This document shows positions 1-12,404 of a stretch of 64,000 nt of DNA, in pieces; position 1 is the stretch's first letter, and every line of letters begins with the position of its first letter. The position numbers were made by a program, and so were the translations under genes. Origin of the DNA: Sinotaia quadrata (lineage: Eukaryota > Mollusca > Gastropoda > Architaenioglossa > Viviparidae); contig CM054183.1 in assembly GCA_028829895.1 (NCBI GenBank), forward strand, positions 70,679,071 to 70,743,070, given 5' to 3'. Under the pieces are notes generated by a model. The model did no database searches. It saw nothing but the letters and a program-made list of their open reading frames with translations, and had not been told where the DNA came from.

Positions 1-189
1 GTTTAATCTGTTTCTTCTGCATGCTTTCAAATGCAGCTGTACATAACTTTCTTACATCAGGATACTGCATGTTATCTGTTATTAGAAGGCGACATTCTAC
101 GGTCATCAAGTCTGTGCTGTTTAACGTTTTCAAAATCCAAGCTGTATTAATAAAACACAACAACCATACTATTCATATATGGTTATTTC
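1..189. other. Unique AT-rich sequence
   Basis: A 68-codon open frame (21-227) runs into the following array. I see no motif or compositional support for coding and no other feature. Confidence 0.4.
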
Positions 190-475
190 AGTCATTGAAA
201 GACATGGTTTCCTATCAGTGCACATAAAGACACATTATTTCAGTTTACATAAACACACCTTAACATTTCAGTTCACATAAAGACACCTTAACATTTCAGT
301 TCACATAAAGACACCTTTTAATTACAATTCACATAAAGACATTTTATTATTTCAGTTCACATAAATATACCTTATCATCTCACTTCACATACAGACACCT
401 TATACGTTCAGTTCACATAAATATACTATTTCATATCAGTTCACATAATGACTTTTATCCTTTAATTTGACATAA
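190..475. repeat. Degenerate minisatellite, ~28-31 bp unit
   Basis: About nine imperfect units sharing the core TTCACATAAAGACACCTTA. The same core recurs in the array at 1,979-2,405, 1.5 kb away, so both arrays descend from one sequence. The units here are more diverged than in the second array. Confidence 0.85.
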
Positions 476-1280
476 ATAAATAATTGTTGTTTGCCCGTTT
501 ACTAATCAAAATTTGGGACAAGACAACAATTTGAGGAGAACATATCATGGTTGATCTACAAGTCCCCGGTGAGTATTTTTCACAACGTATAGAACACAGC
601 AGAGACAATACATACATTACAAGATGAATTTTAATAAATGGGGATGAGACGGAATGACATGAAGATGAGTGAAAAATTAATAAAGAATTTATAAAAAGAA
701 AAGAAAATACAATCAAATCAAGATTTACATAAGTTACACTTTTAAATCTCAGAGAGATCTAGCCTGCCCTATAAGTCAGTCATTCTGTCTATTAGTTTTT
801 CCCCAAAGAAAGTTTATCATCCTTCGTCAGTTCTTCCTTTAATCTCTTGACAAAACATCCTCATGAAATATTCAGCACAAATAGGACACAGACTCGGTGG
901 CCATAAAACTCATGGGGAACACTTATCTAATTGCACCACCTGTTGAATTCCTTCAAGTCATGCAGTGATTGATTGATGTTACAGTATTCATGATTTTCTC
1001 AGCATGGCTCTGGCAAGCATTTAAGATGAGGCTAGATTCAGCAATGTCCCAAAACACTTGGTGGGTGGAGAGGTTGAAAAACTACCACACAATTGAAATG
1101 AAGAATGGGAAAGCACAACAACAAAGACAACATACACAACCCTGCAACTAACAATGCTAAGTAAATGTTCTGCCACAATTAACTGGCAGTGAACCTCTAT
1201 CAGAGGTAAATCTTTTTTATTACAAATTCCATTAGTTGTAAAGAATAAAGATTAAAGCATATGATATTCTACTTAGCTTT

Positions 1281-1284
<4 letters not shown>
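476..1284. other. Unique AT-rich sequence, no gene seen
   Basis: About 800 bp without repeats. Two short frames (462-716 minus, 969-1,151 plus) have no recognisable domain, no array bias and no splice context, so neither is called a gene. Confidence 0.4.

Positions 1285-1312
<28 letters not shown>
1285..1312. repeat. (CA)n microsatellite
   Basis: About 14 uninterrupted AC dinucleotides. Confidence 0.97.
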
Positions 1313-1315
<3 letters not shown>

Positions 1316-1978
1316 ATTTTAAAAATATATATCTCATATATATTACAGGAAAAAACATCATATCTTTAGTTTTTCTAAAACCAAGAGTAATAAAACCACT
1401 GTATTGATGATTCCTGAATTTCATTACAGGATCATTCACTCGTTTTCTCAAAGTCCTTTAGACTTATTCGTCCACACAAAATTTGACTCTCATTTAGACT
1501 GGACTCTCTTCTTTGTGCTGAATCATAGGGTGTCTCTCAGAGAAGTGATTCAAATGTGTCCTTTGATCTAAGTTATCACCTTTGTCACTTGTCTACAATA
1601 CACTTTGACCCATGGGTCAAGGTATTTTTCCACGCCTACTCATTCATGAATGAAAACGTGCTCCATTAATCCCCACTACCAGAGATTAATACTTACGTCC
1701 TCTCCATTGATACTTCTGGATTTTACTCACTATAGGAGGTCAGGGTCATTATTTAAATTATTTTCCTTTGCCCTACACTGGACGTCAATTGAAAAACATC
1801 ATTTTGTCTGTCCTTGTAACTGAAATGACTGGACTAAACCTATATGTGCCCCTTTTACCTTTACATCAGTACTTCGTGTACTGTTTGAAGTAATATATCT
1901 AGGAATGGAATCCGGGCTAAAATTAACACCCTTGTCTCAGGAGAGAATGGCAATACTTTATACCTTATACTCTATACA
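1313..1978. other. Unique sequence, no gene seen
   Basis: Roughly 660 bp of mixed composition with no long open frame, repeat or recognisable motif. Confidence 0.4.
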
Positions 1979-2405
1979 ACTTATCCTTTCAGTTCACATA
2001 AAGACAACTTATCCTTTCAGTTCACATAAAGACAACTTATCCTTTCAGTTCACATAAAGACAACTTATCCTTTCAGTTCACATAAAGACAACTTATCCTT
2101 TCAGTTCACATAAAGACAACTTATCCTTTCATTTCACCCTATATTTTCAGTTCAAAAGACAACTTATCATTTCAGTTCACATAAATACACCCTATATTTT
2201 CCGTTCACATAAAGAAATATTATCATTTCAGTTCACATAAATATACTATTTCGTATAGGTTCACATAAAGATACTATTTCGTATAGGTTCACATAAAGAT
2301 ACTATTTCGTATAGGTCCACATAAAAATACTATTTCGTATAGGTTCACATAAAAATACTATTTCGTATAGGTTCACATAAAGATACTATTTCGTATAGGT
2401 TCATA
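1979..2405. repeat. 28-bp minisatellite, two unit types
   Basis: About 15 units of 28 bp. The first half has the form CAGTTCACATAAAGACAACT, and the second half switches to a variant with TTCGTATAGGTTCACATAAA. The period stays at 28 bp through the switch. It shares its core with the array at 190-475. Confidence 0.9.
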
Positions 2406-2760
2406 TAACTGTACATCACAAATATCTTTCACATGCTGAGCAGGCACAGTAATAGGCGTCACAAATACCTTCCACATACTGAGCAAACAGGAATGCCTCC
2501 ACACGTGAAACATGTTTAAGAATGCCTCCACTCAACTGTGCAGGCACGCGTTTCCACTAAGTGTATTGTTACACAAATACACGTCACATATACCTTCATT
2601 CACTGTGCAGGCACACGTTTCCACTAAGTGTATTGTTACACAAATACACGTCACATATACCTCCATTCACTGTGCATGACATAAATATTTCAACTCAATG
2701 CACATGATCACAAAAGTACGTCACAAATAACTTCGTTTACTGTGCTCTATCAGGAATGCA
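2406..2760. repeat. 67-bp tandem duplication and diverged relatives
   Basis: Two close copies (starting 2,541 and 2,608) of a 67-bp unit containing CACGTTTCCACTAAGTGTAT, flanked by shorter degenerate units with CACGTCACAAATA. Confidence 0.75.
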
Positions 2761-2889
2761 CGTCACAAATAATGTAGAGTTATCCAGCTTGCATTAAAAT
2801 ATCATTTATAATTTAAAACATATTAAAACGTTTTTAATAGTTTAACCAAACAAGAACGAAATGTCACACTAACGAAACTTAATCAGCAT

Positions 2890-3770
2890 TAAGCCATACA
2901 ATTTGCTCTAAATACCTCTCCATCTATCAGCTTTCTATCTGCCCATTTATGATTTATCTCTTTTTTATCCTCCTTTTTATCCTCTTTTTATCCTCTTTCT
3001 CTTTATATATTTGTATTTTATTAATTTTTCACATTTCCCCATCATCTTTTTGTTGCGTTCTCTCAACTTCAATTTTCAGTATTTTTCTTACCTTTTGTTT
3101 TCTTGCACTATGGATTGTGAAATTATTGTAATCTCTATTCATATTATACCTCTTTTTCTTTGTTTTTCCATGTTCCACTCGGTCAAAACCTCCAAATTAA
3201 AATCATTTTCTTATATTTTAAAATCTTTTTACCTCTCATCATATTTCAGCTTTGTTTTCAATATCCTTATTCCAATCTTCTTTTATTCCACATTCTGAAC
3301 GTTTTTTCTTTTCATTTGCCCAACTCTCTTCCTTTTTCCTGCTCTTCCATTTTCAGTCTTATGCAAGTTTATTTCCTACATGTTAAAATCTGTCATCTTC
3401 TTTCTATTCGTTTCCAAATACTAATCTTTTCTCTTCTCTTCGTTTTACTTTTGGTTCTTTTTTCCAATTTTTTCTTTTATATTGCAAATTTGATCTCCTC
3501 ATATCTTATAATCGTTTTCTTCCTTTCCGTCTTGCAATCCTTGTAATCGTTTCCATCATAAACCTTTTTCTTTCTTTCACATTCCATTTCATTCTTTCCA
3601 TCAAACATCCATTTTCATATTTTTACAATTGCATTATTGTCATTGTTTCCTTCTTCCAGTCATTGATTTTTTATAAATTGCCTCTCTACTTCCATCCTTC
3701 TTTCAGCCTTGTCATTTTACCTTCATTTCTCAGTCACTATTCTGTTGTCCACCCCCCAGCCATGTCGTTT
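2890..3770. repeat. Long polypyrimidine (T/C-rich) tract
   Basis: About 900 bp in which the plus strand is mostly T and C. The open frames here (2,949-3,131, 3,011-3,298, 3,160-3,546, 3,663-4,172) are F/S/L-rich by-products of this bias. Such tracts can form triplex DNA; that role is inference. Confidence 0.8.
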
Positions 3771-4135
3771 TCCACTTTCTCATTTCCCCCTCTCATGTCA
3801 CTTCCCTCTCTCATGTCATTTTCCCCTCTCATGTCATTTCTCCCTCTCATGTCATTTTCCCCTCTCATGTCGTTTTCCTCTTTCTCATGTCATTTCCCCC
3901 TCTCATGTCGTTTTCCTCTCTCTCATTTCCCCCTCTCATGTCGTTTTCCTCTCTCTCATGTCGTTTTCCTCTCTCTCATGTCATTTCCCCTCTCGTCGTT
4001 CGCCCCCTCTCATGTCATTTCCCCCTCTCATGTCATTTCCCCTCTAATGTCGTTCCCCCCTCTCATGTCATTTCCCCCTCTCATGTCATTTTCCCCTCTC
4101 ATGTCGTTTTCCTCTCTTTCTGTCATTTTCTCTCA
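3771..4135. repeat. ~17-bp minisatellite CTCTCATGTCATTTCCC
   Basis: About 20 units of 15-19 bp with core CTCTCATGTC[AG]TTT[TC]CC, embedded in the polypyrimidine tract. All three plus frames are open across it. Confidence 0.9.
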
Positions 4136-4329
4136 ATCTCAATCACGACTCGTACAATATAGGAAACGATGAGGGAATGACAATTTAATTTTTATGCTTA
4201 ATGTTGTTTTGAAGGCATTTGTCTTAGTGTGAGGTTAAGTGAACGCTATAATATAATTCTTAATCTGTCTTAAGACAACAAAGATTTATTTGTTCAGCAA
4301 TCTACCCGACCTTTTCATCCAGTGCGTCG

Positions 4330-4620
4330 CCTGTTCTTTCCATTGTGTTAAGGGTAAGGGTAGAACGCTTTATGTTTTTTTATTACCATTAACTTGCTCT
4401 AGGGTAAGGGTAGAATACTGTATGTTCTGTATTACAAAAAATAACTTGCACTAGGGTAAGGGCACAACGCTTTATGTTCTTTAAGCGCTGTATATTCTGT
4501 ATTACCATTAACGTGCACTAGATAAGGGTAAAACGATGTATGTCCTTTATTATAATTTACTTGTACTGGGGTAATGGTAGAACGTTGTATACGTTTCTTA
4601 TTGGCAATTATATTTAACGT
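4330..4620. repeat. ~58-bp degenerate repeat with AGGGTAAGGGTAGAAC
   Basis: Four to five diverged units beginning AGGGTAAGGGTAGAACGC followed by TTTATGTTCTTTATTAC and a CTTGCACT-like end. The G-rich start resembles telomere repeat only superficially. Confidence 0.75.
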
Positions 4621-4779
4621 TATGTACAGTGTTTTACTTTTAAAGGGTACATTTGTATGTAATTGAATTTCGGGTCGTGGTACTCGACTTCCTGTATATA
4701 AGCAAAGTTCCAAGACGTGAACGACGATTTCAACTGCATGAACTGTGGAACCAAGCCATTTTTTACTTCCGCCTTACTT

Positions 4780-5270
4780 CTTGGTCTTCGTAACATCTTT
4801 TGGTATTTTCTCTCTTAAATTTCAAACCCTTTGTTCATCTTTCAATCTTTTGTATTTTCTTCCTATCAAATTTTAAACTCTTTGTTCAAATTCCAATCTT
4901 TTGTATTGTTTCGTTTTATGAGCTGTTAACTTTCTTGCGATTTTTCATGTTTCTTTTACATCTTTAAACCTTTTATTTTTGTCAACCCCCTCCCGCTCCA
5001 ATCTCCTTTCTTTCCATGTCGCTTTTTCTTCTTTCACAGTCGTTCTTTCTTTTTCTGTTTTTGTTCTTCTGTCTTTCAATCTCATTGCCTCTCCTTGAAT
5101 GTATCATCCGACTCTCTTTTACCTGACATTTTCTTCTTGTTCACCTCAAATCGCTTTCTTTCTTTTCATTACAAAATATTCCTGTCTTTCTGTCTTTCTG
5201 TCTTTCCACCTTTTATTTTCTTGAATTGTTTCCTTTCTTTCCAGTCTTTTCATAAAATTCTATCTGTTTG
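4780..5270. other. Pyrimidine-rich sequence
   Basis: T/C-rich plus strand with loose recurrence of CAAATCTTTTGTATTTTC and CTTTCTGTCTTTC. No gene seen. Confidence 0.5.
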
Positions 5271-5284
5271 AGTAGAAACATTAT

Positions 5285-5490
5285 TATCTGTTAGAGTTTA
5301 GACCCGTAGTTGCCTGTTAGAGTTTACAGTGTTCTCTATTAGAGTAGACCCGTAGTTGCCTGTTAGAGTTTACAGTGTTCTCTATTAGAGTAGACCCGTA
5401 GTTGCCTGTTAGAGTTTACAGTGTTCTCTATTAGAGTAGACCCGTAGTTGCCTGTTAGAATTTACAGTGTTCTCTATTAGAGTAGACCCG
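5285..5490. repeat. 46-bp minisatellite, ~4 copies
   Basis: Unit contains CTGTTAGAGTTTACAGTG followed by TTCTCTATTAGAGTAGACC. Copies are nearly identical. Confidence 0.93.
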
Positions 5491-5799
5491 TTGTCTCTAG
5501 AGTAGAAGATAGGCAAAGGGAAAAGATGCACAATATGGCCTAAAAGAAATAAAACTGTAGAACACCTTAATGAAATGTAAAGACGCACGCTGACTCCTGA
5601 AATAAGGACAAGTGTAGAATACAACACGGTTCATCAGCGGTACAAGCGATAAAGATAATTAATTAATTAATGGTTCAGGAGAACAGTCGTAGGTGGAGGT
5701 GTGTGTGGCGAACAATTTGGTCTAATCCTCAGAACAAGATTAATAATACGTGAATAGATTGAATACCTTTCTCAACCTACACGATTCTGTCATCGCTCC

Positions 5800-5882
5800 A
5801 TCAATCACAATAGCTTACATATGTCATTAAATCAACCCACCAAATAGCTTACATATGTCATTAAATCAACCCACCAAATAGC
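5800..5882. repeat. 33-bp tandem duplication
   Basis: Two copies of a unit with AATAGCTTACATATGTCATT. The flanks to 6,360 hold no recognisable feature. Confidence 0.85.
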
Positions 5883-6370
5883 ATAAATTTGTGATATCAA
5901 AACTGAATTTAAGGTATCATAAAGTCGTGAAGTAAAACAATTTCCAACAGACACACTACCTAGAAATAAGCAAGTAGTTTGCGTGTATGCACTCATTCAT
6001 ACATAGACATACACACCCATACACTTGACTGTTTTAAAAATCGAATTAGATCTTGATTAGCAGCAACTATGATATTTTTTTAAAACCCCGCTAACATGAG
6101 TTCAAAGCAATCTACGACCCTCTGGAAAGGTTGAACATGTTTCGACTGAAATAACATCCTTTAATCGAAGTTCAGTCAGGAAACTGTTAACCTTTCGATG
6201 ACTCGATATATACAGGGTCGTGTAGCCAATAGATCGTCTTTGAATCTGTTTCAATTTCCGTTTTCATTTCGAATTCGAAGTAGAAAAAGAATGATTGTAT
6301 AACTGGAGTAATGGAGGGATGGACAGGTTAGACAGATTGATATACGGCGACAATATTAATGTTTAGACAC

Positions 6371-6393
6371 ATCTATCTATCTATCTATCTCTC

Positions 6394-6464
<71 letters not shown>

Positions 6465-6527
6465 GTCCGTCCGTCCAAATCTCACTCACCCATCCATCCA
6501 TCCATCCACCTATCACTTCTCTTTCTC

Positions 6528-6580
<53 letters not shown>
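6371..6580. repeat. Compound microsatellite (CTAT)n, (CT)n, (CATC)n, (TG)n
   Basis: CTAT and CT runs at 6,371-6,463, CATC/CCAT at about 6,487-6,510, and TG at 6,531-6,580. The open frame over it is an artefact. Confidence 0.97.
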
Positions 6581-6581
<1 letters not shown>

Positions 6582-6774
6582 AAGTAAAAAGTAAGAAAGC
6601 CATTGACAGAAAGAAGGAAGAACAGAAAAGAAGAATAATCATTATTAAATGAAGTGGAGAAAAAAATATATGTCGATTGAGAGAAAAGAGGGAGACAGAG
6701 ACAGACAGAAACAGACAGTGACAGCGAAAGGGAGAGACACAGAGAAGTCTTTGTTCTTAGTTTACACCAATGAA

Positions 6775-7225
6775 CTGTTTAATACTTAACAGACAAAACT
6801 TAACAGACAAAACTTAACAGTCAAAACTTAACAGTCAAAACTTAACAGACAAGAACTTAACAGTACTAATACAACCGTATAAAACTTAATAGGGAAAAAC
6901 ACAGCAGTAGAATACTTGATAGTACAAAACTTTACAGAAGAAAACACAACAGTATAAAAATTAATAGTACAAACCTCAATAGTACCAAACAAAGTATAAC
7001 ATTTAGTAGTACAAAACAATGTACAAAACTTAATAATACGAAACACAACAACACAAACCTTTATTGTACAAAAGAGAAAAGCAAAATCTTAACAGTATAA
7101 AACACAAAAGTACAAAATATAATTGTACAAAACACAACCATACAAACTTGATTGTACAAAACTCAACAATACGAAACAGTACAAATCTTAATAATACAAA
7201 ACACAACAGTACATAACAGTACAAA
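6775..7225. repeat. Degenerate short repeat, core ACAGTACAAAACTTAA
   Basis: Some 25 imperfect units of about 17-19 bp (AACAGTACAAAAC-like). It leads directly into the sharper 29-bp array downstream. Confidence 0.7.
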
Positions 7226-7475
7226 ACTTAGTACGACACTACTCAATGCTCTACAAGGAGCTAGGACACTACCCAATGCTCTACAAGGAGTACGACACTA
7301 CTCAATGCTCTACAAGGAGTACGACACTACCCAATGCTCTACAAGGAGTACGACACTACTCAATGCTCTACAAGGAGTACGACACTACCCAATGCTCTAC
7401 AAGGAGTACGACACTACCCAATGCTCTACAAGGAGTACGACACTACTCAATGCTCTACAAGGAGTACGACACTAC
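7226..7475. repeat. 29-bp minisatellite, ~8.5 copies
   Basis: Unit TACGACACTACTCAATGCTC plus TACAAGGAG, varying only at ACTACTC/ACTACCC. It abuts a repeat-B fragment on its right, the same minisatellite-next-to-B arrangement seen at 12.8 and 51.3 kb. Confidence 0.95.
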
Positions 7476-7479
7476 ACTA

Positions 7480-7625
7480 AATTTGATTGCTTATTTTAAT
7501 AAATTTATTATTATATTTATTGACCTTCTTACATATATTAATGTTGTAGAAGATAGTGGGTGGATGGGGGCTCAGATTTGACTTGGTACTTCCAGCATTC
7601 CTGCAGGCAGTTCGAACATACCAGT
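7480..7625 (-). mobile_element. Dispersed repeat B, partial copy 1
   Basis: Matches the 18.06-18.44 kb copy in the same orientation: AATAAATTTATT, then ATTGACCTTCTT, then a block ending GTGGATGGGGGCTC. The family core is the complement of CCCCCATCCA[TC]CCACT. Similarity fades after about 7,580, with only a short CCAGCATT[TC]CTGC match beyond. Confidence 0.7.
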
Positions 7626-7734
7626 TCACTTTTCACTTAGCACATCTCCTCGGTCTCTTATTCATCTCGCCTGTACCCGGGTGGATTCCAGCAAGCGTTC
7701 TTACCTGTCGGTCCATTGCTACTCGACACTCTTG

Positions 7735-8208
7735 TTAGTTTCTATATATACCATTCTTACAAGCCTGACTCTGTCAGTTTCTATATATACCATTCTTACA
7801 AGCCTGACTCTGTCAGTTTCTATATATACCATTCTTACAAGCCTGACTCTGTCAGTTTCTATATATACCATTCTTACAAGCCCGACTCTGTCAGTTTCTA
7901 TAAATACCATTCTTACAAGCCTGACTCTGTCAGTTTCTATATATACCATTCTTACAAGCCCGACTCTGTCAGTTTCTATATATACCATTCTTACAAGCCT
8001 GACTCTGTCAGTTTCTATATATACCATTCTTACAAGCCCGACTCTGTCAGTTTCTATAAATACCATTCTTACAAGCCTGACTCTGTCAGTTTCTATATAT
8101 ACCATTCTTACAAGCCTGACTCTGTCAGTTTCTATAAATACCATTCTTACAAGCCTGACTCTGTCAGTTTCTATAAATACCATTCTTACAAGCCTGACTC
8201 TGGTGCAA
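7735..8208. repeat. 39-bp minisatellite, ~12 copies
   Basis: Unit of TTTCTATATATACCATTCTT then ACAAGCCTGACTCTGTCAG. Variation is limited to ATATATA/ATAAATA and CCTGAC/CCCGAC. Because 39 is divisible by three, two plus frames and one minus frame stay open (about 170-190 codons). They are array artefacts. Confidence 0.97.
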
Positions 8209-9673
8209 TTTTCTAGCACAGTTATTTCAAACTGTTATCACGCTGGTATACCTTGAAGGATCGGTTTGTCATTGTTATCTCCACAGCCTCACATCGTATT
8301 GTAGGGGTCAGTCAGTGCTGTAGTGATGGCTTTAGACCAAGTGTACTCAACCGTCATTTTAAACGATAAAACATCGCAATGTCTAGAAATTAAAATGATG
8401 AAATATAATAAGTCATAGAATTAATTAATTATACATGGACTGTAATTGCTATGTCACATTATGTCTTGGAAATATTCCATGACTAGCTTGCGTTGCATGA
8501 AGTTTGTGCAAGAGCGGTTAGAAAACTACTTTCATAATGTCGACGACTGTGGTCAGAAGAGGTCATAGTGTTACGTAATTCTGATGGACAGCACAATGCT
8601 ACAGGCACAGCTGAAACAGTCCGTCAAATGAGACTCTGAGGCATTGTAGCAACTTCTGTTAAGTATTGATCTGGTTTCTTTTGACTAACGCCTGTTTTGT
8701 ACCAATCTGGATTATTTTGACTAACGCCTGTTTGGTCCACTAAAAACCTTTGGGAATTAACTATTCCCTAATGAGAAAGAATTGAAAAAGAAATAATACA
8801 TCAATGGCTTATTTTTGCATTTTTTGAGGGCATACAGACGCTTGTGAACAAATAGACTAAGTGTATTGAGAAAAAGAAGTTGACTCTATAAAAAGAAAAT
8901 GCCCAATTGTGAATACACTTTGTAATTGTATTATCTAATGAAAACATTATGTAGGGATATTTTCTGACGCATTTCCTCAGTTATAAGCAGTTTTCAAACT
9001 GACTTCGCTGAGAAGAGATTCAGTCTCATTGCCAGCTCTATGCGATTCGTGATACTAGTGATAATTGACAGGTGCGTGTGTGTGCGTGAGAGCATATGCT
9101 TGTGTGCATGCGTGTGACCTGGTTGAAATATACAATATCCAGGGTTAATTGCACCGTTAACTCAAATAGTACTATTTCTACTCACTGTCCCACGCCAGTT
9201 ATTCCCCTCTCCTAAGATGTTTGGAATGCGAGAAGGAAAGAAAAGTACAAATTAAATGAAACAGAACAGATATGCAGCCATTGTTAAACACAATTTGACC
9301 TAATTTTACATCCAAGAAGATGGCTTCATCAAAGCTCCAACTCATTCAGATTTTATATATTTGTTCTTTTCGGAAATTGAACAGGAAATCGAAGACATAA
9401 TTCCTCTGCTAGGACATTTGGATTTTAAACTGTATTTATTTTATTTTTAGATTTAATGCTGAATACAAATGCAAATGCATTCCGGCAGTCACAGGTGTCC
9501 AATTAGCTCTCTGAAATTGTGAATTTAGAATGTCTTCATGGATAGGTTTCCATTTTCTCTTAACACAAAGAAATAAACATTATCTTTGCTGTTTGCATCA
9601 AACTTAAGTTTGAAATTTGTCAATGCATGTACAGTGTATTACATGCCAAGAAACAACACTGATAATTATGTAA

Positions 9674-9937
9674 ATGAGTTCCAATAACTCCCCTGGGCTC
9701 TCTGCCAGACAGGTAGCTGTATACTTCTATCTATTCGCACGTCACACGTGGGGTTATTTTATCGACACTGCCTCCGAATTAACGACCAGAATTATTAATT
9801 ATGAAATTTGGATTATGTTGACTTTAGTGCTGACAACAGCCTCATGGCCTAATGTACTCTTCAGTCTCTTTACTAAATCATACCTTTACATTACGGGACA
9901 ATCCAATATTGAGTTTAGTGACAAAAGGACTAGTTGA
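9674..9937 (+). CDS. Short open frame of unknown status (87 aa)
   Basis: An 87-codon frame with balanced amino-acid composition, outside any repeat array, and two moderately hydrophobic stretches (around residues 15-30 and 45-70). No domain is recognised, there is no clear splice context, and its length is within chance for AT-rich DNA of this size. It could be an exon fragment or noise. Confidence 0.1.
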   Translation: MSSNNSPGLSARQVAVYFYLFARHTWGYFIDTASELTTRIINYEIWIMLTLVLTTASWPNVLFSLFTKSYLYITGQSNIEFSDKRTS

Positions 9938-10200
9938 CCTGCCTTGGAATTGATAACGTTATATTTCCAATTAATTAATTACAGCCATTCATTTGCCCTG
10001 CAACTTGCCCCCAGCCCATTCCCATTTATGGTCGATCCAAAATATTAATAAAAACGTGGGTTTAAGATAACAAAAAATATTTAATAATAAAACAATAAAG
10101 AAGAAAAATTCGATTCTGAATATAATGTCAACTGAGATCATCGATTCAGTACTGTTCCGTTGTTTAATGTTCTTAGATTATCAATGGCTAGGTTTCAAGG

Positions 10201-10443
10201 ATGACGTATCTATGTCTGAAGGGTAGGCGAGTGGTTCCCCCTGTCTGCTTCACTTGCGTAGCATTCCTTCCAAGTATCGGCTACATCTTCAGATCACGTG
10301 GGGTCCAGTCAGCTCGTGGCAGAAGGGATGCATCCCTGAAGGAAATTTTCGATGAAAAACGCCATCTGCAAAAATATCGTAATTCCTTTGCAGCTGCCAA
10401 TAATTACTATACAGTATACAACATTACAACTATACAACATTAA
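10201..10443 (+). CDS. Short open frame of unknown status (80 aa)
   Basis: An 80-codon frame, basic in its second half (RSRGVQSARGRRDASLKE), in a slightly more GC-rich patch. No domain is recognised. Nothing upstream looks like a promoter, and it ends just before an AT-rich array. Listed only because it is not explained by a repeat. Confidence 0.12.
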   Translation: MTYLCLKGRRVVPPVCFTCVAFLPSIGYIFRSRGVQSARGRRDASLKEIFDEKRHLQKYRNSFAAANNYYTVYNITTIQH

Positions 10444-10556
10444 TGTTTTGTGGCGACAGTGAATGGACGTCTCTCACAATGATATCACGTCATCAAAACA
10501 TTAGCTACATGCTAACTTACAATTCACAAAATTCCAATCATTGAGGAATTTTTATT

Positions 10557-11158
10557 AAATGTGACAATACTAATTTATATTCTATATTCACGATCTATGA
10601 AATGTGACAATACTAATTCATATTCTATATTCACGATCTATCAAATGTGAAAATACTAATTCATATTCTATATTCACGATCTATGAAATGTGACAATACT
10701 AATTCATATTCTATATTCACGATCTATCAAATGTGACAATACTAATTCATATTCTATATTCACGATCTATCAAATGTGACAATACTAATTCATATTCTAT
10801 ATTCACGATCTATGAAATGTGACAATACTAATTCATATTCTATATTCACGATCTATGAAATGTGACAATACTAATTCATATTCTATATTCACGATCTATG
10901 AAATGTGACAATACTAATTCATATTCTATATTCACGATCTATCAAATGTGACAATACTAATTCATATTCTATATTCACGATCTATGAAATGTGACAATAC
11001 TAATTCATATTCTATATTCACGATCTATGAAATGTGACAATACTAATTCATATTCTATATTCACGATCTATGAAATGTGACAATACTAATTCATATTCTA
11101 TATTCACGATCTATCAAATGTGACAATACTAATTCATATTCTATATTCACGATCTATT
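10557..11158. repeat. 43-bp minisatellite, 14 copies
   Basis: Unit starts AAATGTGACAATACTAATTC and ends TTCACGATCTAT[GC]. 602 bp is almost exactly 14 units. The last base alternates G/C between units and the rest is nearly invariant. Confidence 0.97.
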
Positions 11159-11289
11159 AAAGCAGGTCTCAATAATAACAACCCGCAATCAATGGTTTAC
11201 ATTAAATTTTACATTAAACATTTGCATCACTCTAAAATTTAATTTTGCTTGGTTGCAAATGGTTTTACATTAATAAAAAAGATAGTGTA

Positions 11290-11545
11290 CAACATGTGTT
11301 CAATTTAACTTCATCATCTACTCATACAAACCTGAGCCATCTCTAACACCACAACACGTGTTCATTTCAACTTCATCATCTACGCACACAAACATGGACC
11401 ATCTCTAACACCACAACACGTGTTCATTTCAACTTCATCATCTACGCACACAAACATGGACCATCTCTAACACCACAACACGTGTTCATTTCAACTTCAT
11501 CATCTACGCACACAAACATGAGCCATCTCTAACACCACAGAATAC
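11290..11545. repeat. 62-bp minisatellite, ~4 copies
   Basis: Unit contains ACAACACGTGTTCATTTCAA (with the palindrome CACGTG) and GACCATCTCTAACACC. The first copy is the most diverged. Confidence 0.93.
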
Positions 11546-11673
11546 CTTCTCTTAAACAGATATGTGTTAGCTTCATACAACAATCATCAATAAAAATATT
11601 AAAACAAATAAAACATTCAAACCAATAATTATGTATCCCGACAGTTACTGAGAAATCAATAAATATGTACATT

Positions 11674-11905
11674 TACCCCTCCCTGTATCGCGCAAAGCAT
11701 TCCCTGTCACACAGATTCTGCCCTCTCTGTATCGCGCAAAGCATTCCCTGTCACACAGATTCTGCCCTCTCTGTATCGCGCAAAGCATTCCCTATCACAC
11801 AGATTCTGCCCTCTCTGTATCGCGCAAAGCATTCCCTATCACACAGATTCTGCCCTCTCTGTATCGCGCAAAGCATTCCCTGTCACAGATTCTGCCCTCT
11901 TCCGA
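11674..11905. repeat. 44-bp minisatellite, ~5 copies
   Basis: Unit contains CTGTATCGCGCAAAGCATTC followed by CCTGTCACACAGATTCTG. It retains CpGs (CGCGC), unlike most of the window. Confidence 0.95.
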
Positions 11906-12111
11906 GATGGTATGGGTGCAGTTTGTAAAGATTCGCGCGATTTGGCAATATGTAGCTACCCCGGGTCAGACTGCAATTTCATGCACGTCATGGCCGGAGT
12001 TCAAGTTTCCATATGAAAATGTATCATATATTGTTAACTTCACCCACTCCCGCTAATATCTACCCCCTTATGTTTCTATATGCACACATGGCCATTGGTC
12101 ATAACATAATT

Positions 12112-12172
12112 TCTCATGCAGCATAGCCGTTGGCGATTTAAAGGCAGCATAGCCGTTGGCGATTTAAAGGTC
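12112..12172. repeat. 27-bp tandem duplication
   Basis: Two copies containing GCAGCATAGCCGTTGGCGAT. The rest of 11,906-12,400 is unique sequence with no gene seen. Confidence 0.8.
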
Positions 12173-12404
12173 AAGAGAAAGTGTACACTAGTCAACAATA
12201 AGTACCGGGTATTACAAGAAAATAGATAATTCGAGTGTAAAATAAAATGAAAACGAGGAACACAGACTTTTGCCCATCGCATCTGTCCAGAATACCGCAT
12301 TTATCTAAAATATTATATTATATTTTTTTTTGTCGGGTGGGGTAGTGTCGTGTTGTGACGGTCTGGTTATGCCATAGGTATTGTATTGTACTATTGCCAC
12401 GCCA

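Larger units (their letters stand above)
8209..10540. other. 2.3-kb unique block, no convincing gene
   Basis: The longest stretch here without minisatellites. Two modest frames lie in it (9,674-9,937 and 10,201-10,443). I found no RNA gene, transposon end or recognisable domain. Confidence 0.4.

Noticed and set aside
3663..4172. 169-codon frame near the 17-bp array
   Set aside because: All three plus frames are open over the same pyrimidine-rich repeat, so openness carries no information.
4330..4620. Telomere-like AGGGTAAGGGTA motifs
   Set aside because: They recur once per ~58-bp unit, not as a tandem hexamer, and the rest of the unit is unrelated.
7716..8256. Long overlapping open frames (up to 191 codons) on both strands
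   Set aside because: They lie on a 39-bp array; a unit divisible by three keeps frames open on both strands regardless of coding.
10557..11158. CRISPR-like regular repeat
   Set aside because: Units are directly contiguous with no unique spacers, and the sequence is animal-like; it is a minisatellite. The same applies to all other arrays here.
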